A model generated the notes under the pieces. It was not told the DNA's origin. It searched no databases and was given only the letters and a program-made list of their open reading frames with translations. Shown here one piece after another: positions 7,862 through 16,805 of a stretch of DNA of 64,000 nucleotides. Source of the DNA: Acidobacteriota bacterium (GTDB lineage: Bacteria; Acidobacteriota; Blastocatellia; Pyrinomonadales; Pyrinomonadaceae); contig JAIVJV010000008.1 in NCBI GenBank assembly GCA_020199835.1, positions 186,001 to 250,000 of the forward strand, read 5' to 3'. Within the stretch, counting starts at the first letter, position 1, and each line of letters starts with the position of its first letter. Position numbers and translations under genes: made by a program.

Positions 7862-8347
7862 ATGCCAACAAAAGACCCTCTAGCCACGTCGGGACTACCG
7901 AGCCTCAAACGTGACGATGTCCCGAAACGCGAGGTCTCCAAAGAGGGTCAGCCGATTGGATCACAGTTTTTGATACTCGTCGTCGACGACGCCCCTGACA
8001 ACCTGGCGATGATCAGCCTCGCCATGCAACAACAGGGCTACCAGGTCGTCACGGCCGCCAACGGCGAGGATGCCGTCAGCGTTGCGAAACAAACTACGCC
8101 CAATCTCATCCTGATGGATATCAATTTGCCCGGCCTTGATGGTCTTGGCGCAACGCGCAGAATTCGGGAAACGGAAGGTTTGCGAGATATACCGATTGTG
8201 GCAGTTACTGCGTTGGGTACTGAAGGTTTTCAACGCGCAGCGTACGATGCAGGCGTAGCGGGCTACTTAACAAAACCCATCGATCTGGATCGCATGAACC
8301 AACTCATCGCTCGGCTCCTCTCACCCGGAGGTTCAGGCAAATTGTAG
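7862..8347 (+). CDS. Stand-alone response-regulator receiver protein
   Basis: A 161-residue protein. Residues 1 to about 36 form a charged, low-complexity leader. A CheY-like receiver domain follows: acidic pair in LVVDDAPDN near residue 42, phospho-acceptor Asp in LILMDINLPGLDG near 85, switch Thr/Ala in VAVTALG, and Lys in LTKPID near 140. There is no output domain, so it probably acts through protein contacts, like DivK or CheY homologues. No histidine kinase is adjacent. Expression may be leaderless. Confidence 0.9.
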   Translation: MPTKDPLATSGLPSLKRDDVPKREVSKEGQPIGSQFLILVVDDAPDNLAMISLAMQQQGYQVVTAANGEDAVSVAKQTTPNLILMDINLPGLDGLGATRRIRETEGLRDIPIVAVTALGTEGFQRAAYDAGVAGYLTKPIDLDRMNQLIARLLSPGGSGKL

Positions 8348-8437
8348 CATCCGCGGCGGGAGCCACTCTCACGCTGATTGCGCGTTAGAGAAAAGATGCA
8401 TTATTTTCATAACGTTCTTATGCGGCAAAGGAGCTAA

Positions 8438-9265
8438 ATGACACAAGGCACTGGAATGTCCTCCGACATGGAGGCATTAAAAACAAAACTGCGCGCGACG
8501 TGGATCGCTGGCGATTTTGGTGAGATTGCGAAAACCTACGCCACGGACGCTGAAGAGTTCGTCCGCGGACTGAATCTTCAGCCGGGCATGCGCGTTTTGG
8601 ACGTTGCGTGTGGTACCGGAAATGTCGCGCTTCCCGCGGCTCGGCTCGGCGCTGTTGTCACGGGCGTCGATATCGCGCCGAACCTGATCGAGCAGGGACG
8701 AGAAAAAGCAAAGCGCGAAGGCTTAACAGTTCAATTCGACGAAGGCGACGCGGAAAATTTGCCTTACGAAGATGCGAGTTTCGACGCAGTCATAACGATG
8801 TTTGGCGCAATGTTTGCGCCGCGTCCGGAATTAGTCGCCGCCGAACTCAAACGCGTGGTTCGTCCGGGCGGCTTCATCGCCATGGCTAACTGGACGCCGA
8901 CCGGATTTATCGGTCAGATGTTTAAGATTGTCGGCTCACACGTGTCGCCTCCGCCTAACATGCCGTCGCCACTCATGTGGGGTTCAGAAGACGTCGTGCG
9001 TGAACGGCTCCGCGAAGGGATTTCCGATTTGCAAACCAGCCGGCAGTCAGTAAATTTCATTCTTCCGTTTAGTCCCGCGCAAACGGTTGAGCAATTCCTC
9101 ATTTACTATGGTCCAACCAACAAGGCTTACAACACGCTCGATGAAAACGGCAAGGCTGCGTTTCGCCGCGATCTCGAGCAGCATTGGACCACGCACAACC
9201 GGGCTACTGACGGGACAACCGTCGTGACTTCCGAGTATTTGAAGGTCGTAGCCGTGCGCGCTTAA
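8438..9265 (+). CDS. Class I SAM-dependent methyltransferase
   Basis: A 275-residue soluble protein. The SAM-binding motif I VLDVACGTG is at residues 53-61, the acidic end of strand beta2 is in VTGVDIAPNLIEQ, motif II is GDAENLPYEDASFDAVIT, and motif III is RVVRPGGFIAMANWTP. This is the UbiE/Methyltransf_11 type. The methyl acceptor is unknown. AAAGGAG 5 nt before the ATG supports the start. The gene converges on the tricorn-type protease with a 32-nt gap. Confidence 0.88.
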   Translation: MTQGTGMSSDMEALKTKLRATWIAGDFGEIAKTYATDAEEFVRGLNLQPGMRVLDVACGTGNVALPAARLGAVVTGVDIAPNLIEQGREKAKREGLTVQFDEGDAENLPYEDASFDAVITMFGAMFAPRPELVAAELKRVVRPGGFIAMANWTPTGFIGQMFKIVGSHVSPPPNMPSPLMWGSEDVVRERLREGISDLQTSRQSVNFILPFSPAQTVEQFLIYYGPTNKAYNTLDENGKAAFRRDLEQHWTTHNRATDGTTVVTSEYLKVVAVRA

Positions 9266-9297
9266 GTACAAGCGCATCGCGCGTCGTGGAAATTTAC

Positions 9298-12200
9298 TCA
9301 GACCTTTCGCGCTTTGATTGTCCGCCCGTCCGGTAGAGTAACGGTAATTCCTGTTACTTTACCGGCGGCATCTCTTTCGAAAGTTACACCGCCACCAACC
9401 GATGTCGCCGTAAACTTATCCGGCGTAGCCTCCGGCACCAGCTCAACTCGTCCACCACCGGGATCGATAGCGAGCAATTTTTCGCCTTCCTGCGTGATGA
9501 CGAGCACGCCCATCGTTCCCCCATCGTAGCGCCCGACAAACGCAGCAAACTTTGCATCAGTCACAGGTGTCGCCGGTGGTGTTTGAGCGGACTTTGTTGC
9601 CGGCGCCGGAAATGCGGACCCTGGCTGCGGCAGCGACGACATCGACACCTCCAATTGCGTCTTGTTCTGCTCGCCCGGATGAACAGGAAACGGCGGACGC
9701 TTCGGCACAATCACGGGAGTCTTCGAAATCTGCGCGAGGGCAACTTCCACTGCTTTCTCGAGCTGCGGATCGCGTCCCGCGATCACATCCGCGGGAGTGA
9801 TCTCGACGTCGAAATCAGGAGCTACGCCGACGTTCTCCACGCCCCAACTCGTACCGCTCGGATCGTACGCGGCACGATTCGGAAGCTGAATCTGCCCGCC
9901 ATCGATCAGCCGCGGAGTAAAGTAATATGGACCAATTCCCCCGCCGAAAGTGCGTTTGCCGACAATTGGACCAACCTTCCCAAGCTTGAACATAAACGCG
10001 CCGGTCTCGGCCGCGGAACCGTTTAGTTCGTTGACAATCATGACCTTCACCGGCGGGGCGGGATTTACGGGCGTCGCGATGTCGTCGCCGCCGCGAAACA
10101 TGTAGTAGTAAAGTGGCCTGCGCTGCATCCACTCGATCAGATAATCGGGCGTGATACCGCCGCCGTTGAAACGTTGATCGATGATGACGCCTTGCTTGTC
10201 TCCGTAGCCCGTCAGCCCACGAACGGCGTTCATGATGCCTTCGCCGCCGTAGCCTTCGATAAAGATGTAGCCGAGCTTGCCGCCGGAGAGTTGTTCGACC
10301 CGCTTGCGGTTTTCTTCGGCCCAGTTCGCACGACGCAAGCGGTTTTCACCGCCTGCCGGAAATACCGTATAGGTTCGCGCGTTCGCGCCGTCAGCGTTTG
10401 CAGAGACAGTGACCTTCGTCGGCCGGCCTATCGTGTTCTCGAAATAGCTGAGCACGTTCTTTTCTGCTTCAACGGGTTTGTCATTCACCTGAAGCAGATA
10501 ATCTCCTTCGCGAACATCGACTCCTGGCTGGTCGAGCGGCGCACCGAACGATCCAGCAGGAGACGAGTACGTCATCGAGCGATAGATCTTCTTGAAACGG
10601 TATTTCGCATTGATAACTTCGTAATCGGCTCCGAGTAGGCCAATACGATTACCGCCGCTTCCCGGAGGTGGAGCATCTCCGCCGCCGATGCCGAGATGGC
10701 TGACTGATACTGAGCCAAGCATCTGTTGCATGAGCCGGTTGAGATCGCTGCGGCGAACCGTTGTTGGTAAGTAAGCAGCAAACTCGCTTTCCAGTGCGGC
10801 GAGATTTTGCCCGTGATGGTTCGGGTCGTAGAACCAGTCGCGCATGATGCGCATCGACTCGTGAAACATCTGACGCCATTCTTCAGCGGGTACTACACGC
10901 ACTTCCACCTTGCTGAAATCCTGCCGGCCTTCGTCGGATTTGGCGGCAGCTTCCGTGGAGACGAGAAAGAAATCGCGGCCCTTGCGATAGAGAATCTTTT
11001 TGCCATCGGCGGTTATATCGACACCGTTGATCTGGTCAACGATCTTCTGCATCTGGCCGCCCTTGGCAACGTCAAACGAATGAACGCTCTGGCCTGTAGG
11101 CCCGCCAGGATCGCCCGTCCAATCTCTAACCGCCAGAACCAACTTGCCCGGTTGTCCAACTGCCAGTTGCGCATAGTCGCGTGGAGGCAGCGGCAGATTT
11201 ACAACGCGCGAGCGAAGACCTTCGAAATCGATCTTTACTTGCGGCACAATCTCGCTGACCTTCGCGTCAGGATTGGGTTGGCCGTTTGGCAAAAGCGGCG
11301 ACGGCTGATCCTTCGACAAAACCATGGCGTGTACGCGGCGAACAACGAGCGGGTTCGCGAATACTCCGTTGAGGACGCCCCAGCTAAACTCGGTCGTGCC
11401 TACGTTAGGGCTCGAAACGAAATACAGATATTTGCCGTTGCGATCAAAGACCGGACGCTCGGTGTGCGAAACGCCGTCTGTTATCTGAAAACTCTTCTTC
11501 TGCGCGATGTCATAAATGAAAACTGCGCCCGCGCGGTTCTTCATACGTCTCGAATACGCGAGAAAACGCGAATCGGGCGAGAAGCCTGGCCTCCATGATT
11601 CCTCGGCCGAATAAGTTGACGTGTCAACCCGAAGCGCGGTTCCAGAGGTGACGTCGGCTAGCCAGAAGCCCAATCGCCGGTCGGGAAAAGTAAGGATGCG
11701 GGAATCAGGCGACCACGCGAGATCCCAGTAGTACGACGGCTTCTCCTCGATGCGGATCTTTTTCACCGCGTCGTTTTCCAGTGAACGAACGTGCAGCGCG
11801 TACTCGCCCGACTCGTCTGAAACGTAAGCAACTGATTTGTTATCAGGTGAGATAACGGGATAGCGTTCCGCAACTCCCGGCGTGTTCGTCAGGTTCTTGT
11901 AAGAACCGTTTGCGGGATCGAAGACGATCACTTCACCGCGTACGCCGAACGCCATACGGTCGCCGGTCGCTGATGGCAGGATCTGTTCCAGGAACCGCGC
12001 GGCGCCGACGTTGCGCGTTGCGAGCTCTGACGTATCAGGCGCGACCGAAACACTGAGCACCTGATCTTTGTTCGTGTTCAGATCGAGCAGGTGTAGGCGA
12101 CCGCCTTGTACGTAAACCGCGGCGCCATTCGTCGCAGAAGCCGTGCGAACACCCTGGCCCATGTACTGCGTCAGTTGCTGTGTCTTTTTCGATTTGGTGT

Positions 12201-12912
12201 CGTAAGCATAGAGGTTGAAGATTCCCGTACGATCGGAAACGAAAAAGATCCGGTCCTCGATCCACTGCGGATTTCGATCGTTGTGCGTTCCGTTTGAAAG
12301 CTTTTCGAGAGCCCCGGTTTTTAGATTCGCGATCCAGAGTGGCGCCGCGTATCCCCCGCGGTAGTAACGCCAATCGCCTGCGCCCGAGCGCGGGTTGTAG
12401 ACAATTCGAGTCGCGTCCGGCGAAATGGAACCGGAATAGCTTTGGTGCAACGGCAGCGGAGTAGCAAGAGCGAGACGGTCCGCCGAAGTTTTATAGAGAC
12501 GCGTGACACTCTCCTCATCCCTTGTCGTCTCAAAGATGACTTCCTTTCCATCAGGTGACCAACCAGTGACGAAATCGTCTTCGGGCATCATCGTGACGCG
12601 CGTTGGCTGACCCGATCCGTCTGCCGGAGCGATGAACACATCCCAGTCATTTCCATTCGACTGCGAGAACGCGATCCGACGTCCGTCGGGTGAGAAGACT
12701 GGACTGGTTTCTTCGTTCGGCGTGCTGGTAAGCCGCCTGGCCGTACCGCCCGTTCGCTCGACGAGCCAGATCTTTCCGGCGTATGTGAAAGCGACATGTG
12801 TTGGATTGATCGCGACGCGTCCGATCAAGAGAGGTCGATCGCTGCCCTGTTGCGCGAGGACGGCCACTGAAATCCAAAAACAGGCGGCGAGAAGGGTTGT
12901 GGTGCGAAACAT
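9298..12912 (-). CDS. Tricorn-type protease, S41 family, secreted
   Basis: A 1204-residue protein from the ATG at 12912, which starts a clear signal peptide (MFRTTTLLAACFWISVAVLAQ). GAGG lies 8 nt upstream; the longer frame from 12987 only adds a non-homologous leader. Domains in order: a six- or seven-bladed beta-propeller of WD40/TolB-like repeats (for example FSPDGRRIAFSQS), a second propeller region, the tricorn core, a PDZ segment around GVDVREGDYLLQVN, and the S41 domain with nucleophile Ser about 966 in NELNGSAAETG. A C-terminal extension of about 85 residues resembles DUF3471. The family cleaves short peptides; the signal peptide places this member outside the cytoplasm. Confidence 0.88.
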   Translation of the reverse strand: MFRTTTLLAACFWISVAVLAQQGSDRPLLIGRVAINPTHVAFTYAGKIWLVERTGGTARRLTSTPNEETSPVFSPDGRRIAFSQSNGNDWDVFIAPADGSGQPTRVTMMPEDDFVTGWSPDGKEVIFETTRDEESVTRLYKTSADRLALATPLPLHQSYSGSISPDATRIVYNPRSGAGDWRYYRGGYAAPLWIANLKTGALEKLSNGTHNDRNPQWIEDRIFFVSDRTGIFNLYAYDTKSKKTQQLTQYMGQGVRTASATNGAAVYVQGGRLHLLDLNTNKDQVLSVSVAPDTSELATRNVGAARFLEQILPSATGDRMAFGVRGEVIVFDPANGSYKNLTNTPGVAERYPVISPDNKSVAYVSDESGEYALHVRSLENDAVKKIRIEEKPSYYWDLAWSPDSRILTFPDRRLGFWLADVTSGTALRVDTSTYSAEESWRPGFSPDSRFLAYSRRMKNRAGAVFIYDIAQKKSFQITDGVSHTERPVFDRNGKYLYFVSSPNVGTTEFSWGVLNGVFANPLVVRRVHAMVLSKDQPSPLLPNGQPNPDAKVSEIVPQVKIDFEGLRSRVVNLPLPPRDYAQLAVGQPGKLVLAVRDWTGDPGGPTGQSVHSFDVAKGGQMQKIVDQINGVDITADGKKILYRKGRDFFLVSTEAAAKSDEGRQDFSKVEVRVVPAEEWRQMFHESMRIMRDWFYDPNHHGQNLAALESEFAAYLPTTVRRSDLNRLMQQMLGSVSVSHLGIGGGDAPPPGSGGNRIGLLGADYEVINAKYRFKKIYRSMTYSSPAGSFGAPLDQPGVDVREGDYLLQVNDKPVEAEKNVLSYFENTIGRPTKVTVSANADGANARTYTVFPAGGENRLRRANWAEENRKRVEQLSGGKLGYIFIEGYGGEGIMNAVRGLTGYGDKQGVIIDQRFNGGGITPDYLIEWMQRRPLYYYMFRGGDDIATPVNPAPPVKVMIVNELNGSAAETGAFMFKLGKVGPIVGKRTFGGGIGPYYFTPRLIDGGQIQLPNRAAYDPSGTSWGVENVGVAPDFDVEITPADVIAGRDPQLEKAVEVALAQISKTPVIVPKRPPFPVHPGEQNKTQLEVSMSSLPQPGSAFPAPATKSAQTPPATPVTDAKFAAFVGRYDGGTMGVLVITQEGEKLLAIDPGGGRVELVPEATPDKFTATSVGGGVTFERDAAGKVTGITVTLPDGRTIKARKV

Positions 12913-13072
12913 AAGCTGTACCTCGGAGGAAGAATGGAGCACTGAACGAATGCTCGTACGAGACCGCCGAACAATCGGTTCATTCATTAGTTAACGACGA
13001 ATCGGTGCCTGGGCGTGGCACGTGATACTCTAGCGCGGCTTTTCAACGACTACAAACCGCAGCTTCAGCTCT

Positions 13073-13984
13073 ATGAAAACACTTCTGCCCCTCCTCCTTT
13101 GTCTCTTCAGCACCGCGGCGGCAGCGCAAAGTCATTGTGTCGAAACCGCGCGCGAGGTTTCGCCACAGCTTTCCGCTGAAACGCAGCGCGACTTTGAAAC
13201 GAAACTCAACGATGCGCGAAAACTACTCGAAAAAGATCCTAAGTCCGCCGATAACATTATCTGGGTCGGCCGACGTACCGCGTACCTCGGACGTTACAAA
13301 GATGCGATTAAAATCTACTCCGACGGCATCGCGCAGTTTCCTTCAGACGCCCGGCTCTATCGACACCGCGGTCATCGTTTCATCACGCTGCGCTGTTTCG
13401 ATTCGGCAATCGCAGATTTCGAAAAAGCGGCAAAACTGATTCGAGGTCGCCCCGACGAGACCGAACCGGATGGCCTGCCAAATGCGCGTAACAGTCCAAC
13501 CAGCACGCTCCAATCAAACATCTGGTATCACCTGGGATTGGCGTACTACTTGAAAGGTGATTTCGAGCCCGCGCTCCGCGCTTACCGAGAAGCTGAGAAA
13601 GTTTCGACCAACGCCGACATGCAGGTGGCGACGACGCATTGGCTCTACATGACGTTGCGCCGCATGGGACGAGAAAGCGAAGCGAACAAAACGTTGGCTG
13701 CGATCAGAGACGATCTCGACATCATCGAGAACGCTGATTACTACAAGATGATCAGTGTGTACAAAGGCAAACGTAAAGCAGAAGATGTCTGGAAGGAGAT
13801 TCGCGACAACGAGAATCTCAGTAGTGCGACGATCGGTTATGGCCTGGGAAATTGGTTTCTTTACAACGGGAACCCTGCACTGCCAGAAGTAATCTTTGGT
13901 TGGGTCAGGGCAGGAAATCAGTGGGCCAGCTTCGGCTACATCGCGGCTGAGTCAGAGTTGAAACGTACCGGCGGCGCAAAGTAG
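13073..13984 (+). CDS. Secreted TPR-repeat protein
   Basis: A 303-residue protein with a signal peptide (MKTLLPLLLCLFSTAAAAQ). Tetratricopeptide-like helices are readable at about 62-125 (YLGRYKDAIKIYSDGIAQFP, then CFDSAIADFEKAAKL) and at about 158-190 (HLGLAYYLKGDFEPALRAYREAEK). Such repeats mediate protein contacts; no enzymatic motif is visible. It is divergent from the tricorn-type gene across 160 bp in which I find no convincing operator. A strong hairpin follows its stop codon. Confidence 0.75.
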   Translation: MKTLLPLLLCLFSTAAAAQSHCVETAREVSPQLSAETQRDFETKLNDARKLLEKDPKSADNIIWVGRRTAYLGRYKDAIKIYSDGIAQFPSDARLYRHRGHRFITLRCFDSAIADFEKAAKLIRGRPDETEPDGLPNARNSPTSTLQSNIWYHLGLAYYLKGDFEPALRAYREAEKVSTNADMQVATTHWLYMTLRRMGRESEANKTLAAIRDDLDIIENADYYKMISVYKGKRKAEDVWKEIRDNENLSSATIGYGLGNWFLYNGNPALPEVIFGWVRAGNQWASFGYIAAESELKRTGGAK

Positions 13985-13994
13985 CCGATGGAGG

Positions 13995-14026
13995 TGTCAG
14001 CCAACCGCCCAGTCAGTTGGCTGACA
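13995..14026. terminator. Strong stem-loop between convergent genes
   Basis: TGTCAGCCAAC (13995-14005) and GTTGGCTGACA (14016-14026) form a perfect 11-bp stem with a 10-nt loop. It starts 11 nt after the TPR gene stop and lies 45 nt beyond the cytochrome gene stop on the other strand. It is therefore placed as a bidirectional terminator. It has no T-run on either side, so it is not a classic intrinsic terminator. Confidence 0.5.
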
Positions 14027-14070
14027 GAACAACTCCATGTGAGGCCCGCACTCGACGAACTGAACACGCC

Positions 14071-15468
14071 TTACAACGACTTTAGGTACTCGATCAAATC
14101 CAGCTTCTGCTGCTCGCTCAAGTTCGTCGCCAAAAATGTGTTGTAGTGTTCAATCACGTCGCGCAACGTTGCGAAACGTCCGTCGTGATAGAACCCACCC
14201 TTCTGATGCGTCCATAGTCCCTTCAACGGCGCCGTGCGGTAACGTTCGTCAGGTGAACGCTTGGCCTGGAAGTCATCGATACCGATCTCTTCCGCCGTAT
14301 GCATGTTCCAACCCGGCTCCGTAAAAATCGGTGGTACGTGACACGTCGAACACTTCGCCTGACCATTGAAAACCATTGCGCCGCGTGCGGCCGCAGCCGC
14401 GTCGAAACTTCCCGCGGGCGCCGGGGGCGCGGGTATCGCCAGTTGGTAGAAGTGCAGCGCCGGAAGTTTCGGCGTGATCAGATCCGGAACGTTACGAACG
14501 TTGCCGAAGCCTTCACGCGCCGCGATCGGAAACTTCACCGGATCGTTCAGACGCGGATCGAAGAACGTTCCCGATCCGCGCATCTCAAGATTCGCAACGA
14601 ACGCGTTCCAGTGCGTCACTGAACCCCAGCCCGTCCACGTATGCAGATTCACTCCCGCCAGACCAAACGCCGGCGGAAGCAGCGTCGCAGCCGATTTACC
14701 GTCGGGCCGGAAAGCCTTTCCATCGAGGATCAACTCCGCGTCAAACTTTCCCGGTCCCCAACTCAGCAACACTTGTCGCACCGTCGCTTCGGGCACGCCG
14801 AGCAGGTCCACAAACGGTTGCAGATTCGGACTCAACGCGACGATAGCGCCGACGTTGAGATCGCGGTTGGCCCAACCGTCGAGACGATGTCCGATCCCCG
14901 GCGCGAACGAGTTGTCCACGGTCGAGTGACAAAGCGCACAGGTGATCCCGACGGCTTGTAGACTGCCATCGCTTTTGAAAGTGCCTTTCACACCGAGTAC
15001 GGCGTTGAGCCGGAGTAACGCGAGCGTCGTAGCCGGATCGTCGAGGTTCACTCGTCCCTGTTTCAACCGTGCAATCAGTTGTTGCGGCAGCGCGTCTGAA
15101 TCAACTTTCAATCCCACCGCGAGCGCGGTGTTCGGCGAAACGCCTGGTCCAACACCGCCGAACCGCTCGCCTTCAATCGCGCGATGAAGTTGCAGCATGT
15201 CACCCCAGAACGCTTCATCGCCGAAAGTGTCGAAGCGAAAAGTCTGCTTCCCTTCTGCGAGCATCCGCTGCGCATTTGCATCAGTTTGCTGTTCCGCTTC
15301 CGTCAACTTCCCGGAGTTGCCGCGATGCTGTCCTTGATCGTCAACGCGCATCGCGTCGCTGCGCACGCTGACGAAGACCACCATGACAGCGGCGATGAAA
15401 AGCACCAACGCGATTTTCGCGAGCCGCCTCTCCACCAAAACACGTCTCCCTGGATTGTCACCTGACAT
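14071..15468 (-). CDS. Membrane-anchored di-heme cytochrome c (CCP/MauG-like)
   Basis: A 465-residue protein with an N-terminal membrane anchor or signal (residues 18-36). Two c-type heme motifs are visible: CALCH at 177-181 and CSTCH at 373-377. The later part (RYRTAPLKGLWTHQKGGFYHDGRF, then DVIEHYN) matches the C-terminal domain of di-heme cytochrome c peroxidase/MauG-type proteins. It probably acts in periplasmic electron transfer or peroxide metabolism. GGAGG 8 nt before the ATG supports the start. It diverges from a SufR-like regulator, whose putative operator overlaps this gene's -35. Confidence 0.8.
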   Translation of the reverse strand: MSGDNPGRRVLVERRLAKIALVLFIAAVMVVFVSVRSDAMRVDDQGQHRGNSGKLTEAEQQTDANAQRMLAEGKQTFRFDTFGDEAFWGDMLQLHRAIEGERFGGVGPGVSPNTALAVGLKVDSDALPQQLIARLKQGRVNLDDPATTLALLRLNAVLGVKGTFKSDGSLQAVGITCALCHSTVDNSFAPGIGHRLDGWANRDLNVGAIVALSPNLQPFVDLLGVPEATVRQVLLSWGPGKFDAELILDGKAFRPDGKSAATLLPPAFGLAGVNLHTWTGWGSVTHWNAFVANLEMRGSGTFFDPRLNDPVKFPIAAREGFGNVRNVPDLITPKLPALHFYQLAIPAPPAPAGSFDAAAAARGAMVFNGQAKCSTCHVPPIFTEPGWNMHTAEEIGIDDFQAKRSPDERYRTAPLKGLWTHQKGGFYHDGRFATLRDVIEHYNTFLATNLSEQQKLDLIEYLKSL

Positions 15469-15498
15469 CTTTCAATTCCTCCTTAGTATATGCGCCCC

Positions 15499-15543
15499 AC
15501 CATACTCTACTTGCTTAATAAGTCAAGGGCTTAATTGACTGAT
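15499..15543. promoter_or_regulatory. Divergent promoter region with inverted repeat (putative SufR-like operator)
   Basis: AGTCAA (15521-15526) and TTGACT (15535-15540) form an inverted repeat with an 8-nt spacer; extended to 9 bp per arm it has one mismatch. On the minus strand the first arm reads TTGACT and serves as -35 for the cytochrome gene, with TATGGT (15504-15499) as -10 at a 16-nt spacing. A dimeric regulator bound here would cover that -35. I see no convincing -10 for the plus-strand regulator gene. Confidence 0.5.
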
Positions 15544-15609
15544 TGTTATTTTCGTGAGAAACGGCTAGACTTTCGAGGTCTCGAACGCTGGAAACAGCGG
15601 AGGTACGGA

Positions 15610-16233
15610 TTGGACAAGCGGTTCTTCGAAAGCACCCGCGGCCAGATTGTGACGATCTTGCGTGGATCTCCGTGCACGGTTGAGGATCTCGCCGGGAGAC
15701 TGAATCTCACGGACAACGCCGTACGAGCACACCTGGCAACGCTCGAACGGGACGGACTCGTCCGTCAGAGCGGAGTGCGTCGCGGCACGCGCAAGCCACA
15801 CTTCACCTACGCGTTGAGCCCCGAGGCTGATCGGCTTTTCCCAAAAGCTTATGACGCGTTGCTCAATCAACTGATTTCTGTACTGAAGAATCGATTAAAG
15901 CCGGGCGAGATCGAAGAGATCCTGCGCGAGGTCGGGCATGCGGTCGCGGCCAACGCCTCAAACGGACGCAGCAACGATTTCGAGAGTCGCGTGCAAAACG
16001 CGTTGCGCGCACTGGAAGCGATCGGCGGCGCTGCGGAAGTCGAAAAGCACGACGACAAGATCGTGATCCGAAGCAGTAGCTGTCCTTTAGCGGCTGCGGT
16101 CAGCGTTCATCCGGAAGTCTGTCGCCTGGCCGAAGCCCTCCTCGCCGAAATCGTCCAAGCACCCGTCGAGGAGCATTGTCAACGCGAACCCCGCCCGCAG
16201 TGTCGCTTCGAAATCCCCGCCACCCCAACCTGA
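15610..16233 (+). CDS. SufR-like winged-helix regulator with Cys-rich C-terminus
   Basis: About 207 residues from a TTG at 15610, preceded by GGAGGT at an 8-nt distance. An upstream TTG at 15535 lies inside the putative operator and lacks such a site. The N-terminal ArsR/MarR-type winged helix reads TVEDLAGRLNLTDNAVRAHLATLERDGLVR. The C-terminal half has Cys at about 158, 171, 190 and 198 (SSCPLAAAVSVHPEVC, then EEHCQ and QCRF), the pattern of SufR-like regulators in which cysteines hold an Fe-S cluster. It likely senses redox or Fe-S status. Divergence from a heme protein fits a redox role. The exact family assignment is inferred. Confidence 0.72.
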   Translation: MDKRFFESTRGQIVTILRGSPCTVEDLAGRLNLTDNAVRAHLATLERDGLVRQSGVRRGTRKPHFTYALSPEADRLFPKAYDALLNQLISVLKNRLKPGEIEEILREVGHAVAANASNGRSNDFESRVQNALRALEAIGGAAEVEKHDDKIVIRSSSCPLAAAVSVHPEVCRLAEALLAEIVQAPVEEHCQREPRPQCRFEIPATPT

Positions 16234-16238
16234 CAATT

Positions 16239-16805
16239 ATGGTTCGAGTTGGTGGTCATAGTCGTCTCGAGGGTTTTCGCTATCAGCCCGATCTGTTGGA
16301 CCAGGCCGCGGAAGAAACGCTGTTAACGCATCTGCGCACGTTACCATTTCGTGAGTTTGAGTTCCACGGCTACACGGGCAAACGCCGCGTGGTCTCGTTT
16401 GGCTGGAAGTATGAATTCTCCGGCGAGCGACTGCGTAAGGCTGAAGAAATTCCGGAGTTTTTGTTGCCACTGAGGAGTAGCGCCTCGGCGTTCGCGGGAA
16501 TAGACGCCGCGGCGTTTGAGCACGTGCTCGTCACGGAGTATGGACCAGGTGCGGGAATCGGTTGGCATCGCGACAAAGCCGTGTTCGGAGAAGTCGTCGG
16601 GATCTCCCTGCTCTCACCGTGCGTGCTGCGCTTTCGTTACAAAGCCGGCGAGAAGTGGGAAGGAGTAAACGTCGCAACCGAACCACGCTCCGCCTATCAC
16701 CTGACTGGACCAGCGCGCTCGCAGTGGCAACACAGCATTCTGCGCGTTGACTCGCTACGTTACTCGATCACTTTCCGCACTATGCGCGATTACAAAACCG
16801 ATTAG
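16239..16805 (+). CDS. AlkB-like 2-oxoglutarate/Fe(II) dioxygenase
   Basis: A 188-residue protein. The iron triad is visible as HxD at His110/Asp112 (GIGWHRDKAVFG) and His165 (WQHSIL), and the 2-oxoglutarate arginines are in RYSITFR at 174-180. This is the AlkB/ALKBH fold that oxidatively demethylates alkylated bases or other methylated substrates. The motif layout (YGPGAGIGWHRD, then LTGPARSQWQHSI) is that of the ALKBH-like bacterial group. I chose the ATG at 16239, 5 nt after the regulator's stop; a frame from 16176 would overlap that gene. Close spacing suggests co-transcription with the SufR-like regulator. It overlaps the convergent propeller gene by 4 nt. Confidence 0.85.
   Translation: MVRVGGHSRLEGFRYQPDLLDQAAEETLLTHLRTLPFREFEFHGYTGKRRVVSFGWKYEFSGERLRKAEEIPEFLLPLRSSASAFAGIDAAAFEHVLVTEYGPGAGIGWHRDKAVFGEVVGISLLSPCVLRFRYKAGEKWEGVNVATEPRSAYHLTGPARSQWQHSILRVDSLRYSITFRTMRDYKTD

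Noticed and set aside
8408-8422. CATAA-N5-TTATG inverted repeat before the methyltransferase gene
   Set aside because: Only 5 bp per arm and AT-rich; too weak to call an operator.
12913-12987. Longer start for the tricorn-type protease
   Set aside because: It places 25 residues in front of a clean signal peptide; the ATG at 12912 has its own Shine-Dalgarno.
13007-13040. TGGCACG-like sigma54 -24 box before the TPR gene
   Set aside because: The base pair at the -12 position is TC instead of GC with the required 10-nt spacing.
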